Shown: positions 1-8,767 of the stretch, one piece after another
How the letters are laid out: each line of letters opens with the position of its first letter
Numbering within the stretch: the stretch's first letter is position 1
Source of the DNA: RYN-111 sp963760125
GTDB taxonomy: Bacteria; Actinomycetota; Actinomycetes; Mycobacteriales; SCTD01
Direction of reading: 5' to 3'
DNA: 64,000 nucleotides
NCBI GenBank assembly: GCA_963760125.1
Contig: CAVXBV010000008.1
Location: 186,001 to 250,000, forward strand
Position numbers and translations under genes: made by a program
Notes under the pieces: model-generated
Told to the model about the DNA's origin: nothing
What the model saw: the letters and a program-made list of their open reading frames with translations, nothing else
Databases searched by the model: none

Positions 1-2072
1 GCGACGAGCTCGGCCAGGATGGTCTCCTCCTGGGCCGCCAGGGTGTCAGCGAGCCCCGCGAACAGGGCCGCCGCCTCGGCGTCGTCGGTCTGGTTCGCCA
101 GCGCCTGCGCCCAGTAGAGCGCGAGGTAGAAGTGGGAACCGCGGTTGTCGATCTGTCCCACCTTGCGGGCGGGGCTGCGGTTCTCCTCGAGGACCCGGCC
201 CGTGGCCTCGTCCAGCGTGCGGCCGAGCAGTGCCGCGCGCGCGTTGTCGGTCTTCTCGCCGAGGAACTCGAAGGAGACCGCGAGTGCGAGGAACTCCCCG
301 AGGGAGTCCCACCGCAGGTAGTCCTCCTTGACGAGCTGCTGCACGTGCTTGGGGGCCGACCCGCCCGCCCCGGTCTCGAAGAGCCCACCGCCGGCCATCA
401 GCGGCACGATGCTCAGCATCTTCGCGCTGGTACCGAGCTCGAGGATCGGGAACAGGTCGGTGAGGTAGTCACGCAGCACGTTGCCCGTGACGCTGATGGT
501 GTCCTCGCCCTTGGCGGCCCGCTCGAGGGTGAAGCGGGTGGCCGCAGCGACGTCGAGGAACTCCAGCGTCAGCCCGGCGGTGTCCAGGGTGGCCAGGACC
601 GCACGCACCTTCGTGAGCACCTCGGCGTCGTGGGCGCGGGTCTCGTCGAGCCAGAAGACGGCGGGGACGCCGGTGGCCCGTGCCCGCGCGACCGCGAGCC
701 GCACCCAGTCGGTGATCGGCGCGTCCTTGGTCTGGCAGGCCCGGAAGATGTCGCCGGCGGCGACGTCCTGGCGCATCAGCACCTCACCGGCACCGTTGAC
801 GACCTGCACGACACCGTCGGCGGCGATCTCGAAGGTCTTGTCGTGGCTGCCGTACTCCTCGGCCTTCTGCGCCATGAGCCCGACGTTGGGGGTGGTGCCC
901 ATGGTCGTCGGGTCGAAGGCGCCATGCGCGCGGCAGAAGTCGACGGTCTCGGCGTAGAGAGGCGCGTACGACGAATCGGGGATCACGTAGAGGGTGTCCT
1001 GGAGCTCGTCCCGGGCGTTCCACATCTGGCCACTGGTGCGGATGGCAGCGGGCATCGAGGCGTCGATGATGACGTCGCTCGGGACGTGCAGGTTGGTGAT
1101 GCCCTTGGCCGAGTCGACCTGAGCCAAGGCTGGACCGCTGGCGTAGGTCGCCGTGATCGCACCCTCGATCTCGGCCCGCCTGTCGGCGGGGAGCTTGTCC
1201 AGCGAGGCGAGCACCTGACCGAGACCGTCGTTGGGGTTGGCCCCCACCGCGGCGAGGTCCTCGCCGTAGGTGGCGAAGACGTCGGCGAAGAACGCCTTCA
1301 CCACGTGGCCGAAGATGATCGGGTCCGAGACCTTCATCATCGTGGCCTTGAGGTGCACCGAGAACAGGACGCCCTCGGCCTGGGCTGCCGCGACCTGCTC
1401 GGCCAGGAACGCCTGCAGCGCAGCCTTTCTCATGACGGCGGCGTCGACGATCTCACCGGTCTGGACCACCAGGTCCTGCTTCAGCACGGTGGTCTCGGAG
1501 CCGCTGACCAGCTCGATCCTGAGGGTGTCCGCCGCGGCCAACGTCACCGAGGTCTCGGAGTGGCGGAAGTCGCCGTCGCCCATGGTGGCGACGCGCGACC
1601 GCGAGTCCGGTGACCACGCGCCCATGGAGTGCGGGTGCTTCTTGGCGTAGCCCTTGACCGACAGCGGCGCGCGCCGGTCGGAGTTGCCCTCACGCAACAC
1701 CGGGTTCACGGCACTGCCCTTCACGGCGTCGAACTTCGCCCGGACCTCCGGGGCGCTCGCGGCGTCCTCGGGGTAGTCGGGCACCGCGAAACCGGCCGCC
1801 TGCAGCTCCTTGACGGCGGCGACGAGCTGGGGGATTGAGGCGCTCACGTTGGGCAGCTTGATGATGTTGGCCTCAGGCGTCTTCGCGAGCTCGCCGAGCT
1901 CGGCGAGCGCGTCCGGCGCGAGGTCGAACGCTGCGAGGATCCGACCGGCCAGGGAGATGTCGCGCGTCTCGATGTCGACGCCGGCCTTTCCGGCGTAGGC
2001 CTCGATGACGGGGAGCAACGAGTGCGTCGCGAGCGCCGGGGCCTCGTCGGTGTAGGTGTAGATGATCTTCAT
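1..2072 (-). CDS. icd: NADP-dependent isocitrate dehydrogenase, monomeric type (3' end off window)
   Basis: Oxidatively decarboxylates isocitrate to 2-oxoglutarate in the TCA cycle, producing NADPH in the cytoplasm. The frame opens at ATG 2070-2072 with MKIIYTYTDEAPALATHSLL and stays open to the window edge. The visible 690 codons match the monomeric (IDH-II) family, usually about 740 residues, so roughly 50 C-terminal residues are missing. Features typical of this family are seen: the TDEAPALAT opening, NIIKLPNVSASIPQL near residue 70 and the SDRRAP/KKHPHSMGAWS segment around residue 130. The start lies 11 bp after the mdh stop on the same strand, so icd is probably co-transcribed with mdh, pairing two TCA dehydrogenases. 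Confidence 0.93.
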   Translation of the reverse strand, partial: MKIIYTYTDEAPALATHSLLPVIEAYAGKAGVDIETRDISLAGRILAAFDLAPDALAELGELAKTPEANIIKLPNVSASIPQLVAAVKELQAAGFAVPDYPEDAASAPEVRAKFDAVKGSAVNPVLREGNSDRRAPLSVKGYAKKHPHSMGAWSPDSRSRVATMGDGDFRHSETSVTLAAADTLRIELVSGSETTVLKQDLVVQTGEIVDAAVMRKAALQAFLAEQVAAAQAEGVLFSVHLKATMMKVSDPIIFGHVVKAFFADVFATYGEDLAAVGANPNDGLGQVLASLDKLPADRRAEIEGAITATYASGPALAQVDSAKGITNLHVPSDVIIDASMPAAIRTSGQMWNARDELQDTLYVIPDSSYAPLYAETVDFCRAHGAFDPTTMGTTPNVGLMAQKAEEYGSHDKTFEIAADGVVQVVNGAGEVLMRQDVAAGDIFRACQTKDAPITDWVRLAVARARATGVPAVFWLDETRAHDAEVLTKVRAVLATLDTAGLTLEFLDVAAATRFTLERAAKGEDTISVTGNVLRDYLTDLFPILELGTSAKMLSIVPLMAGGGLFETGAGGSAPKHVQQLVKEDYLRWDSLGEFLALAVSFEFLGEKTDNARAALLGRTLDEATGRVLEENRSPARKVGQIDNRGSHFYLALYWAQALANQTDDAEAAALFAGLADTLAAQEETILAELV

Positions 2073-2083
2073 CGGGCCTGGCA

Positions 2084-3070
<987 letters not shown>

Positions 3071-3127
3071 CTTCTGGAGCTCCGCTTCCTCGGGGAACGT
3101 TCTTTGCCGACAGCCTAGGAGGTCGGG

Positions 3128-3394
3128 TCAGCGCGTCGCGGGGATGGTGTTGGCCAGCGCCACGACCGCCAGCCCCAGCCCGAGGAGCACCGTCGCGTCG
3201 ACCGTGCGCGACCGCGCGACGAGCAGCCCAGCCTGCTTCTGCGGGAGCGTGAGCCGCAGGACGGCGCCCAGGCACAGGGCCACTCCCACCAGCCCACTCC
3301 CGACCCGCCAGTGGTCAAACGCGGACGCGGTCAAGATCCCCAGGCCGACGAGCAGCGCGGTGAGGGCCAGCGGAAGCGCGCTCAGCCGACTCAT
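3128..3394 (-). CDS. DUF3017-like small membrane protein
   Basis: An 88-residue protein with three hydrophobic segments (about residues 5-22, 32-50 and 68-84) separated by basic and polar turns. This layout fits the DUF3017 family of actinobacteria, which is often found beside mdh or folD; the function is unknown. The ATG at 3394 overlaps the stop of the preceding ACT-domain gene by 4 bp (ATGA), which implies translational coupling. A larger open frame runs upstream from the same stop to 3733, but that part is Arg/Pro/Gly-rich and antisense-like, so the short start is preferred. Confidence 0.72.
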   Translation of the reverse strand: MSRLSALPLALTALLVGLGILTASAFDHWRVGSGLVGVALCLGAVLRLTLPQKQAGLLVARSRTVDATVLLGLGLAVVALANTIPATR

Positions 3395-3807
3395 GGGTTG
3401 GTCGTCCCGGGGCGCGTGGGGGGTGCGTCCTCGCCGCTGAGCACGGCGACCGCGAGGTCGGCCTGCGCGGCGCGGACCAGCACGTGGTCGGTCGTGAAGG
3501 CCGCCATCGAGGTGAACGGGATCTGGGCGTCCGCGAGTCGTGCGGCGACGTCTGCCAGGAAGCCCACCTGTTCCCACGGGAGAGGCCCGGCAAAGGTGAT
3601 GCGTCGCCATCCCACCTCGACGGCCACGGGGGCGTCGTACGACGGGAGGGCAGCCTCGGCGCAGACCAGCGTGACCTCGTCGCCGTCCTCGACCAGGCCG
3701 AAGAAGCCCTCGGGGTAGGTGGGCGGGCGCCACCCGGACGCCCAGCGCGCGACGGCGAGGTGGGTCTCGTCCAGGTCCGGTCGCAGGTCCGGACGAGCAC
3801 CCGTCAT
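3391..3807 (-). CDS. ACT-domain protein (COG3603-like)
   Basis: A 138-residue cytoplasmic protein. The C-terminal half contains PFTSMAAFTTDHVLVRAAQA, which resembles the second ACT-like repeat of the uncharacterised COG3603/CASTOR-type family. ACT domains usually bind small ligands such as amino acids, but the ligand here cannot be read from sequence. ATG 3807 is preceded by a purine-rich GGCGAGGA and overlaps the stop of a 13-codon upstream ORF (ATGA at 3804-3807). The gene also overlaps the DUF3017 gene by 4 bp, so leader ORF, ACT protein and DUF3017 look like one coupled unit. Confidence 0.7.
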   Translation of the reverse strand: MTGARPDLRPDLDETHLAVARWASGWRPPTYPEGFFGLVEDGDEVTLVCAEAALPSYDAPVAVEVGWRRITFAGPLPWEQVGFLADVAARLADAQIPFTSMAAFTTDHVLVRAAQADLAVAVLSGEDAPPTRPGTTNP

Positions 3808-3845
3808 CGCTGGTGTCCTCGCCGCGAGCCGTACCGCGTGGTCAT
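3804..3845 (-). CDS. putative 13-residue leader peptide upstream of the ACT-domain gene
   Basis: ATG 3845 opens a short frame encoding MTTRYGSRRGHQR, ending in a TGA that overlaps the ACT gene start (ATGA). A -10-like TAGGCT (3853-3858, minus strand) ends 7 nt before this ATG, the same geometry as the leaderless promoters of folD and guaA in this window. The peptide is rich in Arg (4 of 13). Inferred role: a translated leader that couples, or conditions, expression of the downstream genes. No attenuator hairpin was recognised, and coding has not been shown. Confidence 0.45.
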   Translation of the reverse strand: MTTRYGSRRGHQR

Positions 3846-3852
3846 GGCCCTG

Positions 3853-3858
3853 AGCCTA
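3853..3858 (-). promoter_or_regulatory. -10 element TAGGCT for the leader peptide/ACT/DUF3017 unit
   Basis: TAGGCT on the minus strand ends 7 nt before ATG 3845, so transcription would begin at or next to that start codon. No convincing -35 was seen. Confidence 0.4.
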
Positions 3859-3963
3859 TCGGGGGTGTGGCACCTGTCCTCAGGGGTAGGTAAAACGTGA
3901 CAGTCCTGTGAAGAACGGACCGGATCGGCCGACCAACTCCCGACGTACAAGGAGGAAAGCCCC

Positions 3964-4575
3964 GTGGACACGCCCCACCTCCGCTTGGAGGAGACCGGCG
4001 AGACCTTCCCCCTGACCCGCGAGGTCACCACCGTGGGCCGAGGCGAGGGCGTCGACATCCGCATCGTCGACGCCAGCGTGTCCCGACTGCACGCCGAGGT
4101 GATCCGCCGCGGTCCGCACCTGTACGTCGCCGACCTGGGGCTCTCGGTCAACGGGACCCGGGTCAACGGGCGCCCGATCGGCAAGCGCGTGCTGCTCGAG
4201 GGCGATGTGCTCTCCTTCGGCACGGCGCGCACCCGCGTGGGCGGCCTCGGCGCGACGGGCCAGGACGACACCGTCGAGCTGCGGCGCATCTCCGCCCCTG
4301 ATCTCACTCGGCGAGAGCTGGAGGTCCTCACGGCCCTGTGCCGCCCGGCCCTCCAGGAGGACGCGTTCGTCGCTCCTGCCAGCGCCCACGACATCGCGGA
4401 CGAGCTGGTCGTGACCGAGGCCGCCGTCAAGCAGCACCTGCTCCGGCTCTACCAGAAGTTCCGCATCGCCGAGGGCATCAACCGGCGTGCGCGCCTGGCC
4501 AACGAGGTCATCAGCGCCGGGGTGGTGCGTCCGCTCCCGAACGCCGTGCCCGCGGACGTCCCCCGCGCGGGCTAG
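3964..4575 (+). CDS. FHA-domain protein with LuxR-like C-terminal helix-turn-helix
   Basis: A 203-residue cytoplasmic protein. Residues about 5-90 form a forkhead-associated phosphothreonine-binding domain: VGRGEG, then SRLHAEV and VNGTRVNGR, the canonical GR...S.xH...NGT pattern. Residues about 112-180 (LTRRELEVLTALCRP to RLYQKFRI) look like a winged or LuxR-type DNA-binding segment. It may link Ser/Thr kinase signalling to transcription; the partner kinase is not in the window. The GTG at 3964 is set by a strong ribosome site, AAGGAGGAAAG, just upstream. The stop shares CTAG with the convergent folD stop. Confidence 0.8.
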   Translation: MDTPHLRLEETGETFPLTREVTTVGRGEGVDIRIVDASVSRLHAEVIRRGPHLYVADLGLSVNGTRVNGRPIGKRVLLEGDVLSFGTARTRVGGLGATGQDDTVELRRISAPDLTRRELEVLTALCRPALQEDAFVAPASAHDIADELVVTEAAVKQHLLRLYQKFRIAEGINRRARLANEVISAGVVRPLPNAVPADVPRAG

Positions 4576-5435
4576 ACCAGGCCCGCCCGACGCTCGGCAG
4601 CCTCGACGCAGTTCTTGAACAGCATGGCGACGGTCGTCGGCCCCACCCCGCCCACCCGTGGGGTGATGGCGCCGGCGACCTCGTTGCAGGCCTCGTCGAC
4701 GTCCGGGAGCAGCTTCTTGCCCTCGTAGCGGACGCCGCCGCCGATGACCGTGGCGCCGGGCGTGAGGTGCTCGGGCTGCAGGATGTACGGCACGCCCACC
4801 GCGGCGATGACCACTGAGGCGCGACGGGTGTAGTCGGCCCAGTTCGGGACGCCGGTGTGCACCACGGTCACCGCAGCGTTCGCGGTGTCGCGCTTCTGGC
4901 TCAGGAGCAGGGCAAGCGGCCGGCCCAGCGTGGTCCCGCGGCCCAGGATGCAGACCTCCTGGCCGGCCACCGGGATCTCGTAGTGGGCCAGCAGCGCTTC
5001 GATGCCCGCCGGGGTGCACGGCACCGGACCGGGCATCGACAGAGCGAGCCGGCCCATGTTCACCGGGTGCAGGCCGTCGACGTCCTTGTCGGGGTCCATC
5101 TCGAGCAGCGCGGCCTCGAAGTCGACCTGCCTGGGCGTGGGGTGCTGCACGAGCATCGCGTCGCAGCCGTCGTCCTCGTTGAGGCGACGGATGGCCGCGA
5201 CGACGTCCGCCGTCGTGGCGTCGTCCCCCAGCCGCTCGTGCGGGCTGTTGAAGCCGAGCTCGGTCGCCTTGGCCATCTTCATGCCGACGTAGCCTGCGCT
5301 CGCGGAGTCACCGCCCACGAGCACCGTGCCGAGGCCGGGCGTTCGCCCCGCGGCCTTGAGCGCAGCGATGCGCGGAACGAGGTCGGCGAAGACCGCCTCC
5401 GCGACGGGGGCACCTGGCAGCAGACGGGCGGTCAC
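4572..5435 (-). CDS. folD: bifunctional methylenetetrahydrofolate dehydrogenase/cyclohydrolase
   Basis: Interconverts 5,10-methylene-THF and 10-formyl-THF, supplying the formyl donor used by the neighbouring purN and purH products. The signature residues are present: YVGMKMAKATELG with the catalytic Lys, VQHPTPRQVD near residue 100, and the dinucleotide loop GRGTTLGRP near 165. I place the start at GTG 5435 (MTARLLPGAP...), giving 287 residues, the usual size. The frame extends upstream to 5492, but that overlaps the divergent gene, and TAGGCT lies 7 nt before the GTG, so a leaderless start at 5435 is favoured. Its stop overlaps the FHA gene in CTAG. Confidence 0.93.
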   Translation of the reverse strand: MTARLLPGAPVAEAVFADLVPRIAALKAAGRTPGLGTVLVGGDSASAGYVGMKMAKATELGFNSPHERLGDDATTADVVAAIRRLNEDDGCDAMLVQHPTPRQVDFEAALLEMDPDKDVDGLHPVNMGRLALSMPGPVPCTPAGIEALLAHYEIPVAGQEVCILGRGTTLGRPLALLLSQKRDTANAAVTVVHTGVPNWADYTRRASVVIAAVGVPYILQPEHLTPGATVIGGGVRYEGKKLLPDVDEACNEVAGAITPRVGGVGPTTVAMLFKNCVEAAERRAGLV

Positions 5436-5442
5436 GCCGGGC

Positions 5443-5448
5443 AGCCTA
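5443..5448 (-). promoter_or_regulatory. -10 element TAGGCT of folD
   Basis: The minus-strand TAGGCT is separated by 7 nt from GTG 5435 with no Shine-Dalgarno sequence between them, which implies leaderless folD mRNA. No clear -35. Confidence 0.45.
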
Positions 5449-5459
5449 GTCACGGCGCT

Positions 5460-5465
5460 TACTCT
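5460..5465 (+). promoter_or_regulatory. -10 element TACTCT of the DUF5313-like gene
   Basis: TACTCT is 7 nt before ATG 5473. It lies 11 bp from the opposing folD -10 element, so the two promoters overlap in a 37-bp divergent spacer. Confidence 0.45.
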
Positions 5466-5472
5466 CGGGCAG

Positions 5473-5898
5473 ATGGACAGACCCCCCGTCACGGCGCTGC
5501 TCGCCTACCGGCTGCTCGGCTGGCGGCTCGGGCCGGCGTACGGCGAGTGGGTGCACGACGACGTGACCGGCCGCGGATGGGTGCTCCGGCAGGGCCTTCC
5601 GGCGCTGGTCGCCGTCCTCTCCCTCGGCACCGTCGTCTTCCTGGCGACCGGCGCCGACCTGTCGCGCCTGTACGCCCTGGTCTTCATCCTGGCCGCCGGC
5701 TCGCTGTTCCTGCGCGGCACCATGCGCGAGCGCACCTTGCGGTTGCAGGGGCTGGACGAGACGGGCGGCGTGCTCTCGGACGCGTCCTGGTACGCCGACG
5801 CCGCACGCCGCCGCCGCCGCAACCTGCTCGGAGCAACCTCCACCATCGCGCTGGTCGTCGGCGGACTGCTCATCCTCGCCTTGCGCGACGGGGCCTGA
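5473..5898 (+). CDS. small membrane protein, DUF5313-like
   Basis: A 141-residue protein. The N-terminal part contains LLAYRLLGWRLG followed by EWVHDDVTGRGWVLRQ, which resembles the DUF5313 group of actinobacterial membrane proteins. Hydrophobic segments sit at about 43-62 and 66-82, with a third near the C-terminus (122-138) after an Arg-rich stretch (RRRRR). Function unknown. The start at ATG 5473 is supported by TACTCT 7 nt upstream; a longer frame upstream to 5326 would run antisense through folD. It converges on purH with a 10-bp gap. Confidence 0.65.
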   Translation: MDRPPVTALLAYRLLGWRLGPAYGEWVHDDVTGRGWVLRQGLPALVAVLSLGTVVFLATGADLSRLYALVFILAAGSLFLRGTMRERTLRLQGLDETGGVLSDASWYADAARRRRRNLLGATSTIALVVGGLLILALRDGA

Positions 5899-5908
5899 CC
5901 GTTCGGCC

Positions 5909-7489
5909 CTAGTGGAAGAAGTGGCGGGTGCCGGTCAGGTAGAGCGACACCCCGGCGGCCTCGCAGGCGGCGATCGTCTCCGCGTCACGGACCGACCCGC
6001 CCGGCTGCACGATCGCGGCGACGCCGGCGTCGAGCAGCACCTGCGGCCCGTCCGGGAAGGGGAAGAAGGCGTCGGAGGAAGCGACCGAGCCGCGCGCCCG
6101 CTCCCCGGCCCGGGAGACCGCGAGCTTGCAGGAGTCGACGCGGTTGACCTGACCCATGCCGACGCCGACCGTCGCGCCGTCCTTGGCCAGCAGGATCGCG
6201 TTCGACTTCACGGCGCGGACGGCCCGCCAGGCGAACTCGAGGTCGGACAGGTCGGAGACGGCCGGGCCCGCTGCCAACGTCCACGTCGTCGGGTCGTCAC
6301 CTGGGGCCGTGATGAGGTCGGAGTGCTGCAGCAGGACCCCGCCGCAGATCTGGCGGAGCTCCAGGCCCCCGGGACGCCCCCCGCTCTGCAGCACGCGGAT
6401 CGACGGCTTCTTGGACAGCACCTCGATCGCGCCGGCTTCGTACGACGGCGCGACGATCACCTCGGTGAAGATCTCCGCGACCTGCTCCGCCATCGCGACC
6501 GACACCTCGGCGTTGACGGCGATCACGCCGCCGAAGGCGCTCACCGGGTCGCACGCGTGGGCCTTTCGGTGCGCGTCCGCGACGTCGGTGCCGGTGGCGA
6601 TGCCGCACGGGTTGGCGTGCTTGATGATCGCGACGGTGACGCCGGAGAAGTCGTTCGCCGCCCGCATCGCCGCGTCGGTGTCGACGTAGTTGTTGTAGGA
6701 CATCGCCTTGCCGTGCAGCTGGACAGCAGTCGCCAGTGTGGCCCCGTCCGCGGGCCCGGCATCGACGTAGAGCGCCGCCTGCTGGTGCGGGTTCTCGCCG
6801 TACCGCAGCACCTCGGAGCGCGCGAAGGTCGCGCCGAGGAAGGACGGGAACCCCTCCACAGCGTCGCTTCCGTCGTACGACGAGGCGAACCACGAGGCGA
6901 CGGCGACGTCGTAGGAGGCGGTGTGCTGGAAGGCGGTGGACGCGAGGGCCCGTCGCTGCTCGAAGGTGAAGCCCCCTGCCTCGACGGCCTCGAGCACCGA
7001 CGGGTAGGCCGACGGATCGACGACGACGGCCACGCTGGGGTGGTTCTTCGCGGCAGCGCGCACCATCGTCGGTCCGCCGATGTCGATCTGCTCGACGCAC
7101 TCGTCCGGGGCCGCGCCGGAGGCGACGGTGTCGGTGAACGGGTAGAGGTTGACGATCACCAGGTCGAACGGGGCGACGCCGAGGTCCTCGAGCTGCTGGA
7201 CGTGGTCGGGCAGGCGGCGGTCGGCGAGGATCCCTGCGTGCACCTTCGGGTGCAGCGTCTTGACCCGGCCGTCGAGGCACTCGGGGAAGCCGGTGAGCTC
7301 GTCGACCGCGGTGACGGTGACGCCCGCGTCGCGCAGCTTCGCCGCCGTGGAGCCGGTGCTCACCACCTCGATGCCGGCCTTGGCCAGACCGCGGCCGAGC
7401 TCCTCGAGGCCGGTCTTGTCGTAGACGCTGACGAGCGCGCGGCGAATCTGGAACTTTTCGGGGAGGCGGACGGGGATCGGGGTGCTCAC
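5909..7489 (-). CDS. purH: bifunctional AICAR formyltransferase/IMP cyclohydrolase
   Basis: Performs the last two steps of de novo IMP synthesis. The N-terminal IMP cyclohydrolase (MGS-like) domain includes RALVSVYDKTGLEELGRGL, STGSTAAKLRDAG and HPKVHAGILADRR. The C-terminal AICAR transformylase domain includes the conserved KHANPCGIA with the catalytic Lys-His, and ends in the family tail VSLYLTGTRHFFH. The length of 526 residues is normal. Its ATG overlaps the purN stop by 4 bp (7486-7489), so purN-purH are translationally coupled. folD, which supplies 10-formyl-THF, lies just beyond. Confidence 0.97.
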   Translation of the reverse strand: MSTPIPVRLPEKFQIRRALVSVYDKTGLEELGRGLAKAGIEVVSTGSTAAKLRDAGVTVTAVDELTGFPECLDGRVKTLHPKVHAGILADRRLPDHVQQLEDLGVAPFDLVIVNLYPFTDTVASGAAPDECVEQIDIGGPTMVRAAAKNHPSVAVVVDPSAYPSVLEAVEAGGFTFEQRRALASTAFQHTASYDVAVASWFASSYDGSDAVEGFPSFLGATFARSEVLRYGENPHQQAALYVDAGPADGATLATAVQLHGKAMSYNNYVDTDAAMRAANDFSGVTVAIIKHANPCGIATGTDVADAHRKAHACDPVSAFGGVIAVNAEVSVAMAEQVAEIFTEVIVAPSYEAGAIEVLSKKPSIRVLQSGGRPGGLELRQICGGVLLQHSDLITAPGDDPTTWTLAAGPAVSDLSDLEFAWRAVRAVKSNAILLAKDGATVGVGMGQVNRVDSCKLAVSRAGERARGSVASSDAFFPFPDGPQVLLDAGVAAIVQPGGSVRDAETIAACEAAGVSLYLTGTRHFFH

Positions 7490-8091
7490 GGGATGGTGAC
7501 CTTTCGTCCGGAAACGGTGAAGCCCTCACGGGCCATGCGACCGACGGCGTCGACGAGGGTCGCCCGCTCCGCCGTCTTGATGCGTTCGTGCAGGGAGTCC
7601 TCGGTGTCGTCATCGAGCACGGGCACCGCCGCCTGGGCGATGATCGGTCCGGTGTCGACGCCGCCGTCGACGACGAACAGCGAGCACCCGGCCAGCTTCA
7701 CGCCGTACTCCAACGCGTCGCGGGCGCCGTGCATCCCGGGGAAGCTGGGCAGCAGGGCGGGGTGGGTGTTGACGTAACGCCCGCCGAAACGAGCGAGGAA
7801 CGCCGGGCCGGCGAGCTTCATGAACCCGGCGCTCACGACGAGGTCCGGCGCGTGGGCGGCCACGGCCTCGGCGAACGCGGCGTCCCACTTCTCACGGGTC
7901 GGGAAGTCCGCGACCTTGAGGACGAAGGTCGGGATGCCGCGGTCGAGCGCGCGCTTCTCCCCGACGGTGCCCTCGCGGTCGGCGCCGACGGCGACGACCT
8001 GGGCGCCCCACGCGGGATCGGTGGCGGCGTCGAGCAGCGCCTGCAGGTTGGTGCCGGCCCCCGAGACGAGGACGACGAGACGCGCGGGCAG
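7486..8091 (-). CDS. purN: phosphoribosylglycinamide formyltransferase, apparent CTG start
   Basis: Transfers the formyl group from 10-formyl-THF to GAR in purine synthesis. The frame contains VLVSGAGTNLQALL at the N-terminus, then NTHPALLPSFPG with the Asn-x-His pair, and VDGGVDTGPIIAQ with the catalytic Asp. Upstream of these motifs an in-frame TAG (8131-8129) limits the gene, and between it and the first motif there is no ATG, GTG or TTG. The only plausible start is CTG 8091, which has GGAGG (8097-8101) with 5-nt spacing. This gives 201 residues, the normal size. A GTG at 7863 would delete the GAR-binding N-terminus. It overlaps purH by 4 bp. Confidence 0.93.
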   Translation of the reverse strand: MPARLVVLVSGAGTNLQALLDAATDPAWGAQVVAVGADREGTVGEKRALDRGIPTFVLKVADFPTREKWDAAFAEAVAAHAPDLVVSAGFMKLAGPAFLARFGGRYVNTHPALLPSFPGMHGARDALEYGVKLAGCSLFVVDGGVDTGPIIAQAAVPVLDDDTEDSLHERIKTAERATLVDAVGRMAREGFTVSGRKVTIP

Positions 8092-8127
8092 CGGGTCCTC
8101 CGGGGTCGGCGGGCGGGAAGCGGCGCC

Positions 8128-8133
8128 AGCCTA
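8128..8133 (-). promoter_or_regulatory. possible -10 element TAGGCT for purN-purH
   Basis: Minus-strand TAGGCT lies about 36 nt upstream of the CTG start, leaving room for a short leader containing the GGAGG ribosome site. An inverted repeat GGGAGG-A-CCTCCC (8136-8148) lies just upstream. No -35 was recognised. Confidence 0.3.
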
Positions 8134-8199
8134 GCGGGAGGACCTCCCCCGCCCGGCGCGTCGCTGCGGCACGATGGGCGCCGACGCGAGGAGATCATC

Positions 8200-8757
8200 G
8201 TGACCGAGAACCCGTTCGCCGCCCCGGAGCCGGGCCCCACACCACCGCCCGCTCCGGGCTACGCACCGCCGCCGGGCTACGGACCCCCGCCGACTCCCGC
8301 GCCGCCGCCGGGCTACCCGGTCGCGCCGGCGTACGGCGCCCCGACGTACGGCGACCCCGGCGGCTACGGACGGCCGGACGAGTCGTTGTACGGGGAGGTC
8401 GCTGGCTTTTCCGTGGCCTCGCCGGCGCGGCGCCTGGCCGGCTTCGCCCTGACGGTCGGGCTCATCGTCGTCACGTTGGTCGTCGGGTACGTCGTGTGGG
8501 CGCTCGTGCTCTGGTCGCAGGGGACGACGCCGGCCAAGCGCCTGCTCGGCATGAAGATGGTCTCGACCCGGACCGGGCAGACCCTCGGCTGGGGCGAGAT
8601 GTGCGTGCGCAACTTCGTGCTCGGTGGAGTCGTGCTGCTGTTCGCGAACACCTTCACCGCCGGGTTGGCTGCCGTGGCCGACGGCTTGTTCCTGTTCTTC
8701 GGCACGCGCCAGCGCCTCATCGACAAGATCGGCGGCTACCAGGTCGTCATGGCCTGA
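8200..8757 (+). CDS. RDD-family membrane protein with proline-rich N-terminus
   Basis: A 185-residue protein. Residues 1-60 are a Pro/Gly/Tyr-rich disordered tail (repeated PPPGYG-type motifs). The rest has hydrophobic segments near 75-105 and 140-165 and the motif TPAKRLLGMKMVSTRTGQTL, typical of the RDD transmembrane family; the protein also ends in an RQRLIDKIGG-type segment. RDD proteins are of uncertain function, possibly transport. GTG 8200 is chosen because GAGGAG lies about 8 bp upstream. It converges on the PerM gene with a 10-bp gap. Confidence 0.78.
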   Translation: MTENPFAAPEPGPTPPPAPGYAPPPGYGPPPTPAPPPGYPVAPAYGAPTYGDPGGYGRPDESLYGEVAGFSVASPARRLAGFALTVGLIVVTLVVGYVVWALVLWSQGTTPAKRLLGMKMVSTRTGQTLGWGEMCVRNFVLGGVVLLFANTFTAGLAAVADGLFLFFGTRQRLIDKIGGYQVVMA

Positions 8758-8767
8758 CGCCGCGGGT

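Noticed and set aside
132..1613. A 493-codon plus-strand open frame
   Set aside because: It is antisense to icd, which matches the monomeric isocitrate dehydrogenase family along its whole visible length.
7486..7863. purN starting at GTG 7863
   Set aside because: This would give 125 residues and lose the SGAGTN substrate-binding half, although the sequence upstream in the same frame is clearly PurN.
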